From Actinoplanes sp. NBC_00393 (GTDB lineage Bacteria; Actinomycetota; Actinomycetes; Mycobacteriales; Micromonosporaceae), in the NCBI RefSeq assembly GCF_036053395.1, contig NZ_CP107942.1, forward strand, positions 6,156,501 through 6,220,500: a stretch of DNA of 64,000 nt, read 5' to 3'. Shown piece by piece: positions 30,647 to 39,603 of the stretch (position 1 is its first letter; each line of letters begins with the position of its first letter). Below the pieces are notes generated by a model. The model saw only the letters and a program-made list of their open reading frames with translations, searched no databases and had not been told where the DNA came from. Position numbers and translations under genes: made by a program.

Positions 30647-31966
30647 ATGCGGATCGGACTGGTCATTCACGCCGGGCATCGGGAGCGATTCTCCGAGGCA
30701 GCGCGCACTCTCACCGATGTCTCCTTCGTCTGGGCTGTCTACGAGCGCGAGGACCAGATCCGCGACCGGGTCGGCGACCTCCTGACCGCAAGCGACCTCG
30801 ACGGACTGCTGCTCGGACTGGTTCCGTTCGCCCGTGCCCGCGACCTGATCCCGGCCAGGTTGCCCATCACCGTCACCCGGTCCGCAGCATTGGATCTGGC
30901 TCTCGCCTGGGCTCGCGCTCGGGGGAACGGCTGGCCCGCCACACCGGTCAGCATCGACACCTTCGCCGATGAGACGGTCGACGAGGTGGCGACAGCGCTC
31001 GAGCTGGATCGTTCGGCAATCGCCACGCTGCCGTTCTCTCCTGAGCAGCCGATCGCTGAGGTGGCCGATTTCCATCGCAGGCACCTGGCACAGACAGACG
31101 CCCGCTACGTGATCACTGTCCGGACAGGCGTGGCCGCCGCACTGGACGGGCAGGCCGCTGTCCTGCACGCCCTGGCCACTCCCGCCACGATCCGCGCCGA
31201 CATGCACGAGCTGGCTTTGCGGGTGCGGCACCGGCTCGCCGATGAGCAGCGGTTCGCTGCCGCAGTCTTCCGGACCCCCAGATCGGGTTCGCCTTCTGTG
31301 TTGCGCCGAGCGCTGCTCGATCTACCAGAGCTGGCCGACGCCTGGGTCGAGGAGCACGGTCCACGCGGCGTCGTCGCGTTCGCACCGGCGGCAGTGTTCG
31401 AGACGCTCACCCAGCACTGGGTCACGGCCCCGATGCCCTGGCACACCAGCACCAAGACGGCGATCGACGACGGCACGGACGACCCGGGACCGGAGGCAGC
31501 AGTGGCCGGCTTCGGTATCGGCCCGTCCGTGCAACGCAGCATCGCCCTGGCCGAGCAGGCTGCCGATCGAGCCGAGCGGGACGGCACCCCGGCGGCATAT
31601 TTGATCACTGACGACGGGCTGATGGTCGGGCCGATGGGACGCTCGGGCCCCGCTCTCACTTTTTCCTACCGGCAGCACGGCGGCTTGGAATCACTGGCCG
31701 GCCGGGCCGGGCTCAGCCCCACCACCCTCTCCCGGCTGGCCGCCCTGGAACGGTCGCTGGCCGGCCGTCCAACCTCTCCCGGCGAGCTGGCGAACGCGCT
31801 GGGCATCACCGACCCGAGCGGGCGGCGCCTGATCCGCAAACTGACTGAAGCGGGGCTGGCTTTCCCGGACGGCAGCACCCAGCCCTACCACAAGGGGCGC
31901 CCGACACGCCTCTACCGGCTGGCGATCACTTCAGCCCTGACCGCCACCGGAGGTGCAGAGCGATGA
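30647..31966 (+). CDS. Putative transcriptional regulator with C-terminal winged helix, family unrecognised
   Basis: 439 residues. The N-terminal half looks like a sensor of Rossmann type (MRIGLVIHAGHRERFSEAAR, LLLGLVPFARARDLI) with a further alpha/beta part (GVVAFAPAAVFETLTQHWV). The last 80 residues look like a winged helix: SPGELANALGITDPSGRRLIRKLTEAGL followed by a GRPTRLYRL wing. Its ATG, with AAGGAGG upstream, overlaps nothing, but its end overlaps the deacylase start by four bases, so it heads the regulator-deacylase-ridA operon. Probably controls it and the divergent hexosaminidase. I cannot name the sensor family. Confidence 0.7.
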   Translation: MRIGLVIHAGHRERFSEAARTLTDVSFVWAVYEREDQIRDRVGDLLTASDLDGLLLGLVPFARARDLIPARLPITVTRSAALDLALAWARARGNGWPATPVSIDTFADETVDEVATALELDRSAIATLPFSPEQPIAEVADFHRRHLAQTDARYVITVRTGVAAALDGQAAVLHALATPATIRADMHELALRVRHRLADEQRFAAAVFRTPRSGSPSVLRRALLDLPELADAWVEEHGPRGVVAFAPAAVFETLTQHWVTAPMPWHTSTKTAIDDGTDDPGPEAAVAGFGIGPSVQRSIALAEQAADRAERDGTPAAYLITDDGLMVGPMGRSGPALTFSYRQHGGLESLAGRAGLSPTTLSRLAALERSLAGRPTSPGELANALGITDPSGRRLIRKLTEAGLAFPDGSTQPYHKGRPTRLYRLAITSALTATGGAER

Positions 31967-33177
31967 CATATGACCTGCTGCTGACCGGCGCCGCCCAGGG
32001 TGACCTGGCCGTCCGCGACGGTGTCATCGTCGCCGTCGGTGCGGATCTGCCCCGAGACGCGCGACACGTCGTCGACGTCTCCGGACGGCTCCTCACGCCG
32101 GGGCTGATCGACCTGCACACCCATGTCGGGCCCGGCTACTGGGCCATCGACCCCGACCCGATCGCCTGGTATTCGGGAGTCACCACCTGGGTGGATGCCG
32201 GCTCCGCCGGTGCCTACACCCTGGCCGGGCTGCGCCGGGTCGCTGCGGAGGCCGCGGTACGGGTGCCGGCCCTGCTCAACATCTCCGCCATCGGACTTGC
32301 CGGCCGCACGGGTGAGAACCGCGACCTAGCCAACTGCGACACCGCCCTGGCGATCGACACGATCCAGGCACACCGCGACCTGATCCGCGGTATCAAGGTC
32401 CGGATCGACGCCGAGGCCGTCGGCGTCAACGGCGTCGAGCCACTACGACGTGGTCTGGCTGCCGCGACCACCTGCGGCGTTCCTGTCATGGTTCACATCG
32501 GAACCGCGCCGCCGGCCCTCGACGAGGTCCTCGACCTGCTACGGCCCGGTGACATCGTGACGCACTGCGCCAGCGGTATAGCCGCACCGCTCGGCCCGGC
32601 GGTCCGCGCGGCCGCGGAGCGCGGCGTGCTTCTCGATCTGGGACACGGCTCCGGCGGATTCGCCTTCGACGTGCTGGAAGCACAGCTGGATGCCGGTCTA
32701 CGGCCGAACACGATCTCGACCGACCTGCACGCCCGCTCCCTGCACGGGCCGGTGTTCGACCTGCCGACCACGATGGCGAAACTCCTGGCGGTCGGCGTGC
32801 CGCTGGCGGACGTCATCGCCGCCGTCACCGAGAACCCAGCCCGGGTGCTCGGCCTACCCGGCGGGACACTCAGGGTCGGCGGCCCCGCAGATTTCGCGAT
32901 CTTCGAGGTGCGCGCGGAGGAGTTCGCGGTGACCGATGCACATCGGCAGGTCCGCACGTCGCCGGTGCGGCTCGTCAACGAGGCCACCTACGTGGGCGGC
33001 CGCCTTCTGACCCCCCGACTACCCGCTCCCCCTGCGCCCTGGATTCCTCTCACCCAGGCGCAGCACGCGGCTCTGGCCCGCCGTGAACACCACATCCGTG
33101 ACCTGCTCGCCACGCCTCTGGTGGACGTGGACGGGCTGGCCGAACAGTTCCCGAGAACGAACCCGAGGAGTTCCTGA
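31963..33177 (+). CDS. Amidohydrolase/deacetylase-family metallohydrolase
   Basis: 404 residues of the amidohydrolase superfamily: metal ligands HTHVGPG at the N-terminus, a candidate carboxylated Lys in GIKVRIDAEA, later His in MVHIGTAPP and THCASG, and the terminal metal Asp in STDLHARS. The closest group I recall is the Atu3266/EF0837-type deacetylases, which hydrolyse N-acyl or O-acyl compounds of D-amino acid or hydroxy acid type; the true substrate is unknown. Coupled to the regulator (ATGA) and to RidA (TGATG). Confidence 0.85.
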   Translation: MTYDLLLTGAAQGDLAVRDGVIVAVGADLPRDARHVVDVSGRLLTPGLIDLHTHVGPGYWAIDPDPIAWYSGVTTWVDAGSAGAYTLAGLRRVAAEAAVRVPALLNISAIGLAGRTGENRDLANCDTALAIDTIQAHRDLIRGIKVRIDAEAVGVNGVEPLRRGLAAATTCGVPVMVHIGTAPPALDEVLDLLRPGDIVTHCASGIAAPLGPAVRAAAERGVLLDLGHGSGGFAFDVLEAQLDAGLRPNTISTDLHARSLHGPVFDLPTTMAKLLAVGVPLADVIAAVTENPARVLGLPGGTLRVGGPADFAIFEVRAEEFAVTDAHRQVRTSPVRLVNEATYVGGRLLTPRLPAPPAPWIPLTQAQHAALARREHHIRDLLATPLVDVDGLAEQFPRTNPRSS

Positions 33178-33557
33178 TGCCCAAGCGCGCTGTGATCACC
33201 GACAAGGCGGCGCCGGCCGGTGGCCCCTACTCACATGCCGTAGTCGCCGGCGACACCATCTACCTGGCTGGTGCCGTCCCCGCGTTGCCGGACGGCACCT
33301 GGGTGACCGGCAGCTTCGCGGAGCAGGCGCATGCGGCGTTCCGCAACCTCGCTGCGGTTGCGGAGGCAGCCGGCTCCAGCCTCGATCAGGCCGTCCGGGT
33401 CGGCGTTTACCTGCGCAACTTCGACGACTTCGCGGAGATGAACGAGATCTATCAGCAGTACATCAAGGGCGACCACCGGCCGGTCCGCACCACCCTGCCG
33501 GTTCCGCTCGTCGGCTTCGACATCGAGATCGACGCGATCCTGTACACCGGCGCCTGA
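33177..33557 (+). CDS. RidA-family enamine/imine deaminase
   Basis: 126-residue YjgF/YER057c/UK114 fold: PAGGPYSHAVVAGDTIYLAG at the start, NLAAVAEAAGSSLDQAVRVGVYL in the middle, and the functional Arg in HRPVRTTLPVPLVGFDIEIDAI. RidA hydrolyses 2-aminoacrylate and similar imines released by PLP dehydratases. The D-serine-dehydratase-like gene at 26752 would produce such an intermediate, which gives this RidA a plausible local partner. Confidence 0.93.
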   Translation: MPKRAVITDKAAPAGGPYSHAVVAGDTIYLAGAVPALPDGTWVTGSFAEQAHAAFRNLAAVAEAAGSSLDQAVRVGVYLRNFDDFAEMNEIYQQYIKGDHRPVRTTLPVPLVGFDIEIDAILYTGA

Positions 33558-33569
33558 CGGCCTTCTGTT

Positions 33570-33600
33570 GCGGAGCGCGGCAGAGGACGCTGCGCTCCGC
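33570..33600 (+). terminator. Hairpin terminator after ridA
   Basis: GCGGAGCGC-n13-GCGCTCCGC, a perfect 9-bp stem 12 bases after the RidA stop. Confidence 0.7.
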
Positions 33601-33691
33601 CCGGCTACGGCGACGGCCAAGTAGGGCAGTGCCTTGGGCCGCCGGCCGGTTCGCGCGCTCAGCGTGGCCGGACTACGCAGCGGTTACGCGG

Positions 33692-33743
33692 GAAGCACCG
33701 GCTGCGCGGACGGGCGCGGGGAAGCACCGGCTGCGCGGACGGG
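33692..33743. repeat. 23-bp direct repeat, period 29
   Basis: GAAGCACCGGCTGCGCGGAC plus GGG occurs identically at 33692-33714 and 33721-33743 in the intergenic region. Confidence 0.85.
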
Positions 33744-33910
33744 GGCGCGGTTCAAGCGGCCCAGGGCTTGTCCACGCTGCGGGTGCCCAAGCCGCGGCGT
33801 TGATGACGTCCCGCTGTGTAGGTAGAGGTGTCGTGGCAGCGCAAGCGGGATGTGGGTGGGTCCCGGGGGACGGAGGATAGCGACAGACGTAATTGGGTAC
33901 GGGAAGAGCC

Positions 33911-35971
33911 ATGCCCTTTCCCGGAGAGATGCTCGGAGACCGGTACCGGTTGGACGATCGGATCGCCGCGGGCGGCATGGGCGAAGTGTGGCGGGCTACC
34001 GACACTGTCCTTGGACGGCCGGTCGCGGTGAAGACGCTGCTTGCCGGCTATGCGGGTGATGCGGGGTTCCGGAGCCGGTTCCAGCATGAGGCGCGGGCGA
34101 TGGCTTCGTTGCGGCATGGCGGGGTGGCGCCGGTCTACGACTTCGGCGAGACGGATGAAGGCGCCTATCTGGTCATGGCCCGAGTGGACGGCATGCCGCT
34201 GAACCACTGGATCGCCGAACGAGGACCGCTGACCGCCGACGAGACGATGTCGATCGTCGCGCAGGCCGCGCGTGCGCTGGCCGCCGCGCATGCCGCAGGG
34301 ATCGTGCACCGCGACGTCAAGCCCGGCAATCTGATCATTGAGCCCGACGGCAACGTCGTTCTCGTTGACTTCGGGGTTGCGCGATCGGCGCATTCGGTCA
34401 CGCTGACCGGTGCCCGGGAGGTGGTCGGTACCGCGCTCTACATCGCGCCCGAGCAGGTGTCGAAGCGCGCGACCGGACCGGCGGCCGACCTGTATGCCCT
34501 GGGCGCCGTCGCCTATCACTGTCTCGCTGGGCGGCCGCCGTTCCTTGGGGACAATCCGCTGGCTGTCGCGCTTCAGCATCTTGAGCAGGAGCCGCCGCCG
34601 TTGCCCGCGAGTGTCCCCGACTCGGTCCGGGAACTCGTGGCGACCGCGATGGCGAAGGATCCAGCCGAGCGATTCCCGTCTGCCGTTGCCATGGCCTCGG
34701 CCGCGGACACCGCCGCCGCAACGCTGAGTGCTGCCCAAGCCGCCAAGTCCGGAACGCCGGCGCCGCACAACGCCTCACGGCTCGACGCCTCAGGGACTGG
34801 CGTTGCAAACGCCGCACGGCCCGACGCCTCAGGGACTGGCGTTGCAAACGCCTCACGGCTCGACGCCTCACGGAGTGGCGTTGCTTCGGAAGGCTATCCG
34901 GCCACAAAGGTCGATCTCACGCCGTCCAACGGCACGGACGACGGTCCCAGCGCCGCTGCGGCTGCCGCTGCCGGCATCGGCGCGATCGCGGGAAACGGCG
35001 CAGGCATGGCCGCCGCGCAGGGCACCGCCACCCCAGGAACCACGCCTGCTCATACCCCGCGGCTGACATCGGATCAATCCGCGGCAGGCCGCACCGACGT
35101 CCCCGGCGGGACCGGCGGGACCGGCGGGACCGGCGCGAATGATGGCGTCGTGCACGACGCCGGGGATGCGGGACGCGAGGGAACGGATCCTCCCGGCCCG
35201 ACGGCGAATGGCGGTCCGGGGTCGGGGCACGGCGCTGCCGTGAACGGCGTGGCGAATGCGGGACCCGGCACAGCAACCGCGGGGCACGGGGCCATGGTGG
35301 GACGTGAGGGCTCCGAGAAGGCTCCGACTGCGTTTGCCGCGGGAGTTGCGCCGGTGGGGACCGCCGGGCCTTTGGAAGCCACCGAGCCCAGGCCGGTGGG
35401 GGCTGTGGGTTCTGCAGCGGCCGCAGGGTCGGTGGGATTCGCAGGTGCCGCCTTTGCGGGTGCGGCTGGTGGCGAAGCCGGCAATGACAGCACCGCGCTA
35501 CTGAGGGCTGCTGACGGGCCTGGGGTCGCCGGAACGGGGGAATGGGGTGACAAACCGGTTACAGGTTCTCGTGACAATTCGCGGAGGCGGCTGCTGATTG
35601 TCACCCTCGGCGTTCTTCTTCTGGCGCTTGCCGGGCTTGGCACGACGATCGCGCTCATCGATCCGTTCGGGCCTGCTGAGAAGGTTGCGCCGGTCGTTTC
35701 GGAACCGGCCGTCAACAAGCCTGCGCTATCTCCCAAGCCTGCGAAGACGAAGGAGAACAAGAGGGACGACAACGCCGTGACCAGGGATGACTCCGAGGGC
35801 GAGGACGAAGAGGGGACTGCTACGGAGTCTCGGGCGCCGCGGAGTAGTGGGCCTGCCAATGAGCCTACGGCTACTCAGCCTGAGGAGGAGCCGGAGACTA
35901 CTGCACCGACTGGGGAGACGGAGACCACCACAGCACCGGAGACGCCGCCGGCGTCTGCGGGGACTCAGTGA
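33911..35971 (+). CDS. Membrane Ser/Thr protein kinase (PknB-like catalytic domain)
   Basis: 686 residues from ATG at 33911; an in-frame TTG at 33893 is less likely. The kinase domain (about 1-265) has the glycine loop AAGGMGEVW, VAVKTLL, HRDVKPGNLI, VDFGVARS and IAPEQ, all intact. A 290-residue Ala/Gly/Thr-rich linker follows, with near-identical NASRLDASGTGVANA units. One helix (LLIVTLGVLLLALAGLGTTIALI, about 555-580) leads to an outer tail rich in Pro, Glu and Thr with no folded domain or PASTA repeats. Substrates and signal unknown. Confidence 0.93.
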   Translation: MPFPGEMLGDRYRLDDRIAAGGMGEVWRATDTVLGRPVAVKTLLAGYAGDAGFRSRFQHEARAMASLRHGGVAPVYDFGETDEGAYLVMARVDGMPLNHWIAERGPLTADETMSIVAQAARALAAAHAAGIVHRDVKPGNLIIEPDGNVVLVDFGVARSAHSVTLTGAREVVGTALYIAPEQVSKRATGPAADLYALGAVAYHCLAGRPPFLGDNPLAVALQHLEQEPPPLPASVPDSVRELVATAMAKDPAERFPSAVAMASAADTAAATLSAAQAAKSGTPAPHNASRLDASGTGVANAARPDASGTGVANASRLDASRSGVASEGYPATKVDLTPSNGTDDGPSAAAAAAAGIGAIAGNGAGMAAAQGTATPGTTPAHTPRLTSDQSAAGRTDVPGGTGGTGGTGANDGVVHDAGDAGREGTDPPGPTANGGPGSGHGAAVNGVANAGPGTATAGHGAMVGREGSEKAPTAFAAGVAPVGTAGPLEATEPRPVGAVGSAAAAGSVGFAGAAFAGAAGGEAGNDSTALLRAADGPGVAGTGEWGDKPVTGSRDNSRRRLLIVTLGVLLLALAGLGTTIALIDPFGPAEKVAPVVSEPAVNKPALSPKPAKTKENKRDDNAVTRDDSEGEDEEGTATESRAPRSSGPANEPTATQPEEEPETTAPTGETETTTAPETPPASAGTQ

Positions 35972-36083
35972 TTGATTTCCGATAGAAGGGCCTGCGCGGA
36001 GGATGCGTACCGATCGTTGATTTTCCTGGTTCGTCCGGAAAGCGGACGGCGGAGAAGATCGGTCAGCATCCCGAAGGCAGGAC

Positions 36084-38258
36084 ATGTCGGTCACCTATGA
36101 CCCCGTTCTTGAGAAGTCGCCACCCCGGCGCTCGGCAGTTCCGGCTAGGACAGGGAGGGCGCACCTCGGGTTTCGGCCCGACATCGAGGGCATGCGCGCG
36201 GTCGCGGTGGCGCTCGTCGTGTTGTCGCATGCCGGTCTCACCGGGCTGGCCGGTGGCTATGTCGGGGTGGATGTCTTCTTTGTCATCTCCGGCTTCCTGA
36301 TCACGACTCTGCTGCTGAACGAGGTGGGACGCAGCGGCACGGTGTCGCTGGCCGGCTTCTACGCACGGCGGGCGCTTCGGCTGCTGCCGGCTTCGGCTCT
36401 GGTGCTGGTCGCGACCGTGGCCGGCGCCTGGTTCTGGCTGCCGGCCACCCGGTTCGAGTCGATCAGGGTGGACGCGCTGTACGCCACCTTCTACGGGATC
36501 AACTGGCGGCTGGCCCACGAGGGCGTCGACTATCTGAACGCCGATGCCGCCCCGTCGCCGCTTCAGCATTTCTGGTCGCTCGCGGTCGAAGAGCAGTTCT
36601 ACCTGATCTGGCCGTTGCTGATATTGATCTTGGTATTGGGGCGCGGCAACAAAGGCGCAGGGACAAGAAAAACGCTGGTGGGCGCGCTTTTGGTGATCAC
36701 CGCCGGCTCCCTCTGCTTGAGCATCACCCAGACACAGACTTCAGCCCCCTGGGCATACTTCGGCGCACACACCCGGGCCTGGGAACTGGCAGTCGGCGCG
36801 CTCGTAGCGATCGGCGCGCCCCAACTGGCCGGCCTAGGAAAGAAGCCGAGTCCAGGAGGAAGGGCCGGCCTGCAAGAAAAGCTCGCCGCAGCACTGAGCT
36901 GGGCCGGCTTGGCCGCAATCCTGACCGCCGCACTCATCTACGACGAGCACACCCCATTCCCCGGCACAGCCGCAACGCTGCCGGTACTAGGAGCCGCAGC
37001 GATCATCGCGGCCGGCTGTGCAACCCCCTGCGGAGGCGCCTCGGTCCTGCTCCGAACGAAGCCATTCCAGCTGGTCGGACGGTACTCGTACAGTCTCTAT
37101 CTCTGGCATTGGCCGATGTTGATGATCGGCCCGGCAGCGCTCGGCCTGGAGCCCACCCTCGAGCTGAACCTGATCCTCGTCACCGGCTCGATGGCGCTCG
37201 CGGCAACCTCATATCACCTGGTGGAGAACCCCGTCCGCCGGCTCAGGATGCCCTCCTGGCAGGGCCTGGGCCTGGGTCTCAGCCTCTCCGCCGCGACCGC
37301 CGCACTGGCCTTGGCGGCAAGCGGATACCTGCCACCGCTGCCGGCCGGCGCCCCAGCTGCCAACACCGTGCAGTCGATCACCGAGGCCCCCGATCCAGGA
37401 ATCCGGGTACGCCAACTCGTAGCCGATTCGGCCCGCCTCACCAGGCTGCCGGCGAACCTACGCCCGAACGTGCTGCGTGCGCGGCAGAACAAGCCCGTCA
37501 TCTACCCCGACGGCTGCCACCGCGACTGGTCGGAGCGCGAGGTGCAGAGTCCCTGCCTCTACGGCGACCCGAACGCCACCGAAACCATGTTCCTCTTCGG
37601 CGATTCGCACGCCGCGCACTGGTTCCCGCCCGTCCACAAGATCGCCACCGAGCGCGGGCTGCGGCTGGCCAGCCGCACCAAGAGCGCCTGCCAGGCGGCG
37701 ACCGTTCTGGTCTTCAGCGTCACGCTCAAGCACCCCTACCACGAGTGTTTCGACTGGCGGGAGAAGGTTTTCCGGGAGATCGAGCGGACCCGCCCGAAGT
37801 TCGTGGTGATCTCCTCGAGCAGCGGCGACAGCGGCGGCATGATCAACGAGGCGAACGTCCGGCTCGACAAGGGCCCGGACCGCGATCAACTCTGGACCAG
37901 GGCTTGGATCAAGACCTTTGATCGGGTACGCACAACCGGCGCCAAAATCGTCTTCATCGAGGACACCCCGTGGCCGTCCGGATCCGCCCCGGAATGCCTC
38001 GTCACGAACCCGAACCGGGTGAACCGTTGCGCCCGCCCCGCAGCCGAGGCCTTCCTGGAACCGGCCCGCCGCGTGATGGTCGCCGAAGCCGCCCGCGCCC
38101 GGGGCGCCACGGTGATCGACACCCGATCCTGGTTCTGCACCGCCGAGATCTGCCCGCCGGTCATCGGCAACACCCTGGTGTGGAAGGACAACAGCCACCT
38201 CACCACCGCCGTGGCGAACGCGATGACCCCGCTACTGCGCCGCGAGTTCCCACGCTGA
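36084..38258 (+). CDS. Acyltransferase-3 membrane protein with C-terminal SGNH domain (OafA/YrhL type)
   Basis: 724 residues. The N-terminal acyltransferase-3 region (about 20-380) starts FRPDIEGMRAVAVALVVLSHAG and contains GGYVGVDVFFVISGFLIT, then about ten helices. The C-terminal SGNH domain has FLFGDSHAAHW (nucleophile Ser) and the catalytic Asp-His pair in KDNSHLTTA. Such proteins O-acetylate surface polysaccharide, peptidoglycan or secondary metabolites, moving acyl groups across the membrane. No glycan gene cluster is adjacent, so the acceptor is unknown. ATG start; AAGGCAGG lies eight bases upstream. Confidence 0.92.
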   Translation: MSVTYDPVLEKSPPRRSAVPARTGRAHLGFRPDIEGMRAVAVALVVLSHAGLTGLAGGYVGVDVFFVISGFLITTLLLNEVGRSGTVSLAGFYARRALRLLPASALVLVATVAGAWFWLPATRFESIRVDALYATFYGINWRLAHEGVDYLNADAAPSPLQHFWSLAVEEQFYLIWPLLILILVLGRGNKGAGTRKTLVGALLVITAGSLCLSITQTQTSAPWAYFGAHTRAWELAVGALVAIGAPQLAGLGKKPSPGGRAGLQEKLAAALSWAGLAAILTAALIYDEHTPFPGTAATLPVLGAAAIIAAGCATPCGGASVLLRTKPFQLVGRYSYSLYLWHWPMLMIGPAALGLEPTLELNLILVTGSMALAATSYHLVENPVRRLRMPSWQGLGLGLSLSAATAALALAASGYLPPLPAGAPAANTVQSITEAPDPGIRVRQLVADSARLTRLPANLRPNVLRARQNKPVIYPDGCHRDWSEREVQSPCLYGDPNATETMFLFGDSHAAHWFPPVHKIATERGLRLASRTKSACQAATVLVFSVTLKHPYHECFDWREKVFREIERTRPKFVVISSSSGDSGGMINEANVRLDKGPDRDQLWTRAWIKTFDRVRTTGAKIVFIEDTPWPSGSAPECLVTNPNRVNRCARPAAEAFLEPARRVMVAEAARARGATVIDTRSWFCTAEICPPVIGNTLVWKDNSHLTTAVANAMTPLLRREFPR

Positions 38259-38263
38259 CCCGG

Positions 38264-38285
38264 GGGCCCGGCCGAAACCGGGCCC
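38264..38285 (+). terminator. Hairpin after acyltransferase gene
   Basis: GGGCCCGG-n6-CCGGGCCC, 8-bp stem, 5 bases past the stop; followed by an A-run rather than a T-run. Confidence 0.55.
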
Positions 38286-38377
38286 GCAAAAAAGGCCGGC
38301 CCGCAAAAAGGCCGGCCCGCCAAGAAGCCGGCCCGCCAAGAAGCCGGCCCGCCAAGAAGCCGGCCCGCCAAGAAGCC
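38281..38377. repeat. Six tandem copies of a 16-bp unit
   Basis: Units read GGCCCGCCAAGAAGCC; the first two have A-runs instead (GGCCCGCAAAAAGGCC), and the last four are identical. Followed by the related stem GGCCCGGTCGGCAACCGGGCC. Each unit can pair GGCC ends with the next, so a transcript would fold into repeated stems. Confidence 0.9.
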
Positions 38378-38616
38378 GGCCCGGTCGGCAACCGGGCCCG
38401 CCGAATCAGGCGAAGACGTCTTGCTGATACCGGCCGGACGACTCCAGCGAACGCAACCAACCCTCGGCCTGCTCCCCCGTGGCCCCGGTCCGCTCCGGTG
38501 GAGCGCCAGCAACTCACCCCGAACCGCCGGGGGGCCACCCGGGCGCCGCCGCCGTTGCCCACGATCGGTGGCCCGCGCGGTGCGGGAATCGCGGCGGTCA
38601 CGGCGAACCACCTCAG

Positions 38617-38651
38617 CCATACGGTGTATGGCGCTACCATACGGCGTATGG
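38617..38651. promoter_or_regulatory. Double TetR operator overlapping the start codon
   Basis: Two 15-bp palindromes, CCATACGGTGTATGG at 38617-38631 and CCATACGGCGTATGG at 38637-38651, 20 bp apart centre to centre (two helical turns). The second contains the tetR ATG. Arrangement strongly suggests autorepression by two dimers. Confidence 0.8.
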
Positions 38652-39220
38652 CTGAGGGCGCAAAGTCGGTTGATCAGCGGTTGACGAGGGACGGGATTCT
38701 GCGTGCCGCGTTGCGGATCGTCGATGCCGACGGCGTCGAGTCGCTCAGCATGCGCAAACTCGCCGCCGACCTGGGCGTCAACCCGATGTCGATCTACCAC
38801 CACGTGGCGAACAAGGCGGCGCTGCTCGACGGATTGACCCAGCTGATCACGCAGGGCGCCGAGCACATCGAGGTGGGCGACGGCACATGGCAGGAGCAGT
38901 TGCGGCGGTTGGCGTACGAGTTCCGCGAACTCAGCCTGGCCCACCGCAACCTGATCCGGTACGCCTTCGCGACCGACGACGTCATCCAGCGCGGCGGCCC
39001 GATGTGGCGGACCCTGTGCACCGTGCTGCGCAGCGCCGGACTTCCCGAATCCGAGGTGGAGCGCACCGGCGCGGTCCTCGCCGTGCTGGTCGGCGGCCTC
39101 CTGCACACCGAGGTGAACGGGGCGATGCGCCGGCTCGTCGGCGACGGTGAGGCCGACGACACCGGGTTCGCGCTGGCGGTGGAGTTGCTGATCGACGGCG
39201 TGGCCGCGCGCGTGCTTTGA
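38648..39220 (+). CDS. TetR-family repressor
   Basis: 190 residues. The N-terminal HTH reads [21 protein letters not shown] then [19 protein letters not shown]; the C-terminal ligand domain resembles the tetracycline-repressor-like C-terminal group ([15 protein letters not shown]...[18 protein letters not shown]). The ATG lies inside an operator copy and has no ribosome site, so the message may be leaderless. It lies 80 bases upstream of ureA on the same strand, but nothing shows that it controls urease; its ligand is unknown. Confidence 0.9.
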   Translation: MAEGAKSVDQRLTRDGILRAALRIVDADGVESLSMRKLAADLGVNPMSIYHHVANKAALLDGLTQLITQGAEHIEVGDGTWQEQLRRLAYEFRELSLAHRNLIRYAFATDDVIQRGGPMWRTLCTVLRSAGLPESEVERTGAVLAVLVGGLLHTEVNGAMRRLVGDGEADDTGFALAVELLIDGVAARVL

Positions 39221-39243
39221 ACGTGATTTGATCCAAGTGCCGG

Positions 39244-39259
39244 GTAACACGTCCGAAAC
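39244..39259 (+). promoter_or_regulatory. Candidate GlnR box upstream of the urease operon
   Basis: GTAAC-n6-GAAAC matches the actinobacterial GlnR half-site pair (gTnAC-n6-GaAAc) at every conserved position and in spacing. It ends 41 bases before the ureA start. GlnR control of urease is known in other actinobacteria; binding here is inference. Confidence 0.6.
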
Positions 39260-39300
39260 TTCCACCTGCGAGCATTCCGCTGCGCGATCAGGAGGTCTCT

Positions 39301-39603
39301 TTGTTCCTCAGCCAGCACGAGCAGGAACGCCTGCTCATCCACGTCGCGGCGGACGTCGCCCGGCGCCGGCGCGAGCGGGGTCTACGGCTCAATTACCCGG
39401 AAGCCATGGCGATCATCACGGCGTTCCTGCTCGAAGGGGCACGCGACGGGAACACCGTCGCCGAGCTGATGGACAGCGGCCGCCGGGTGCTGACCCGCGA
39501 GGACGTCCTCGAGGGAGTGCCCGAGATGCTGGCCGAGGTGCAGGTCGAGGCCACCTTCCCGGACGGCACCAAGCTGGTCACCGTGCACGGGCCGATCTCA
39601 TGA
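39301..39603 (+). CDS. ureA: Urease gamma subunit
   Basis: 100 residues, the usual length: [48 protein letters not shown] is typical, ending [15 protein letters not shown]. Structural subunit of the nickel urease that splits urea into ammonia and carbamate. The start is TTG at 39301 with AGGAGG six bases upstream. First gene of ureABCFGD; overlaps ureB by four bases. Confidence 0.95.
   Translation: MFLSQHEQERLLIHVAADVARRRRERGLRLNYPEAMAIITAFLLEGARDGNTVAELMDSGRRVLTREDVLEGVPEMLAEVQVEATFPDGTKLVTVHGPIS

Larger units (their letters stand above)
33558..33910. other. Intergenic region (353 bp) between ridA and kinase gene
   Basis: Holds the ridA terminator and a 23-bp direct repeat; the remaining sequence up to the kinase start presumably carries the kinase promoter, which I could not pin down. 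No gene seen. Confidence 0.55.
38259..38647. other. Intergenic region (389 bp) between acyltransferase and tetR genes
   Basis: Holds the hairpin and the 16-bp array at the left, about 200 bases without a recognisable feature, and the double TetR operator at the right end. No gene seen. Confidence 0.6.

Noticed and set aside
37970..39220. 416-codon frame that would fuse a long N-terminal part to the TetR protein
   Set aside because: The TetR domain starts at the ATG at 38648; upstream residues come from the acyltransferase shadow and the 16-bp repeats.
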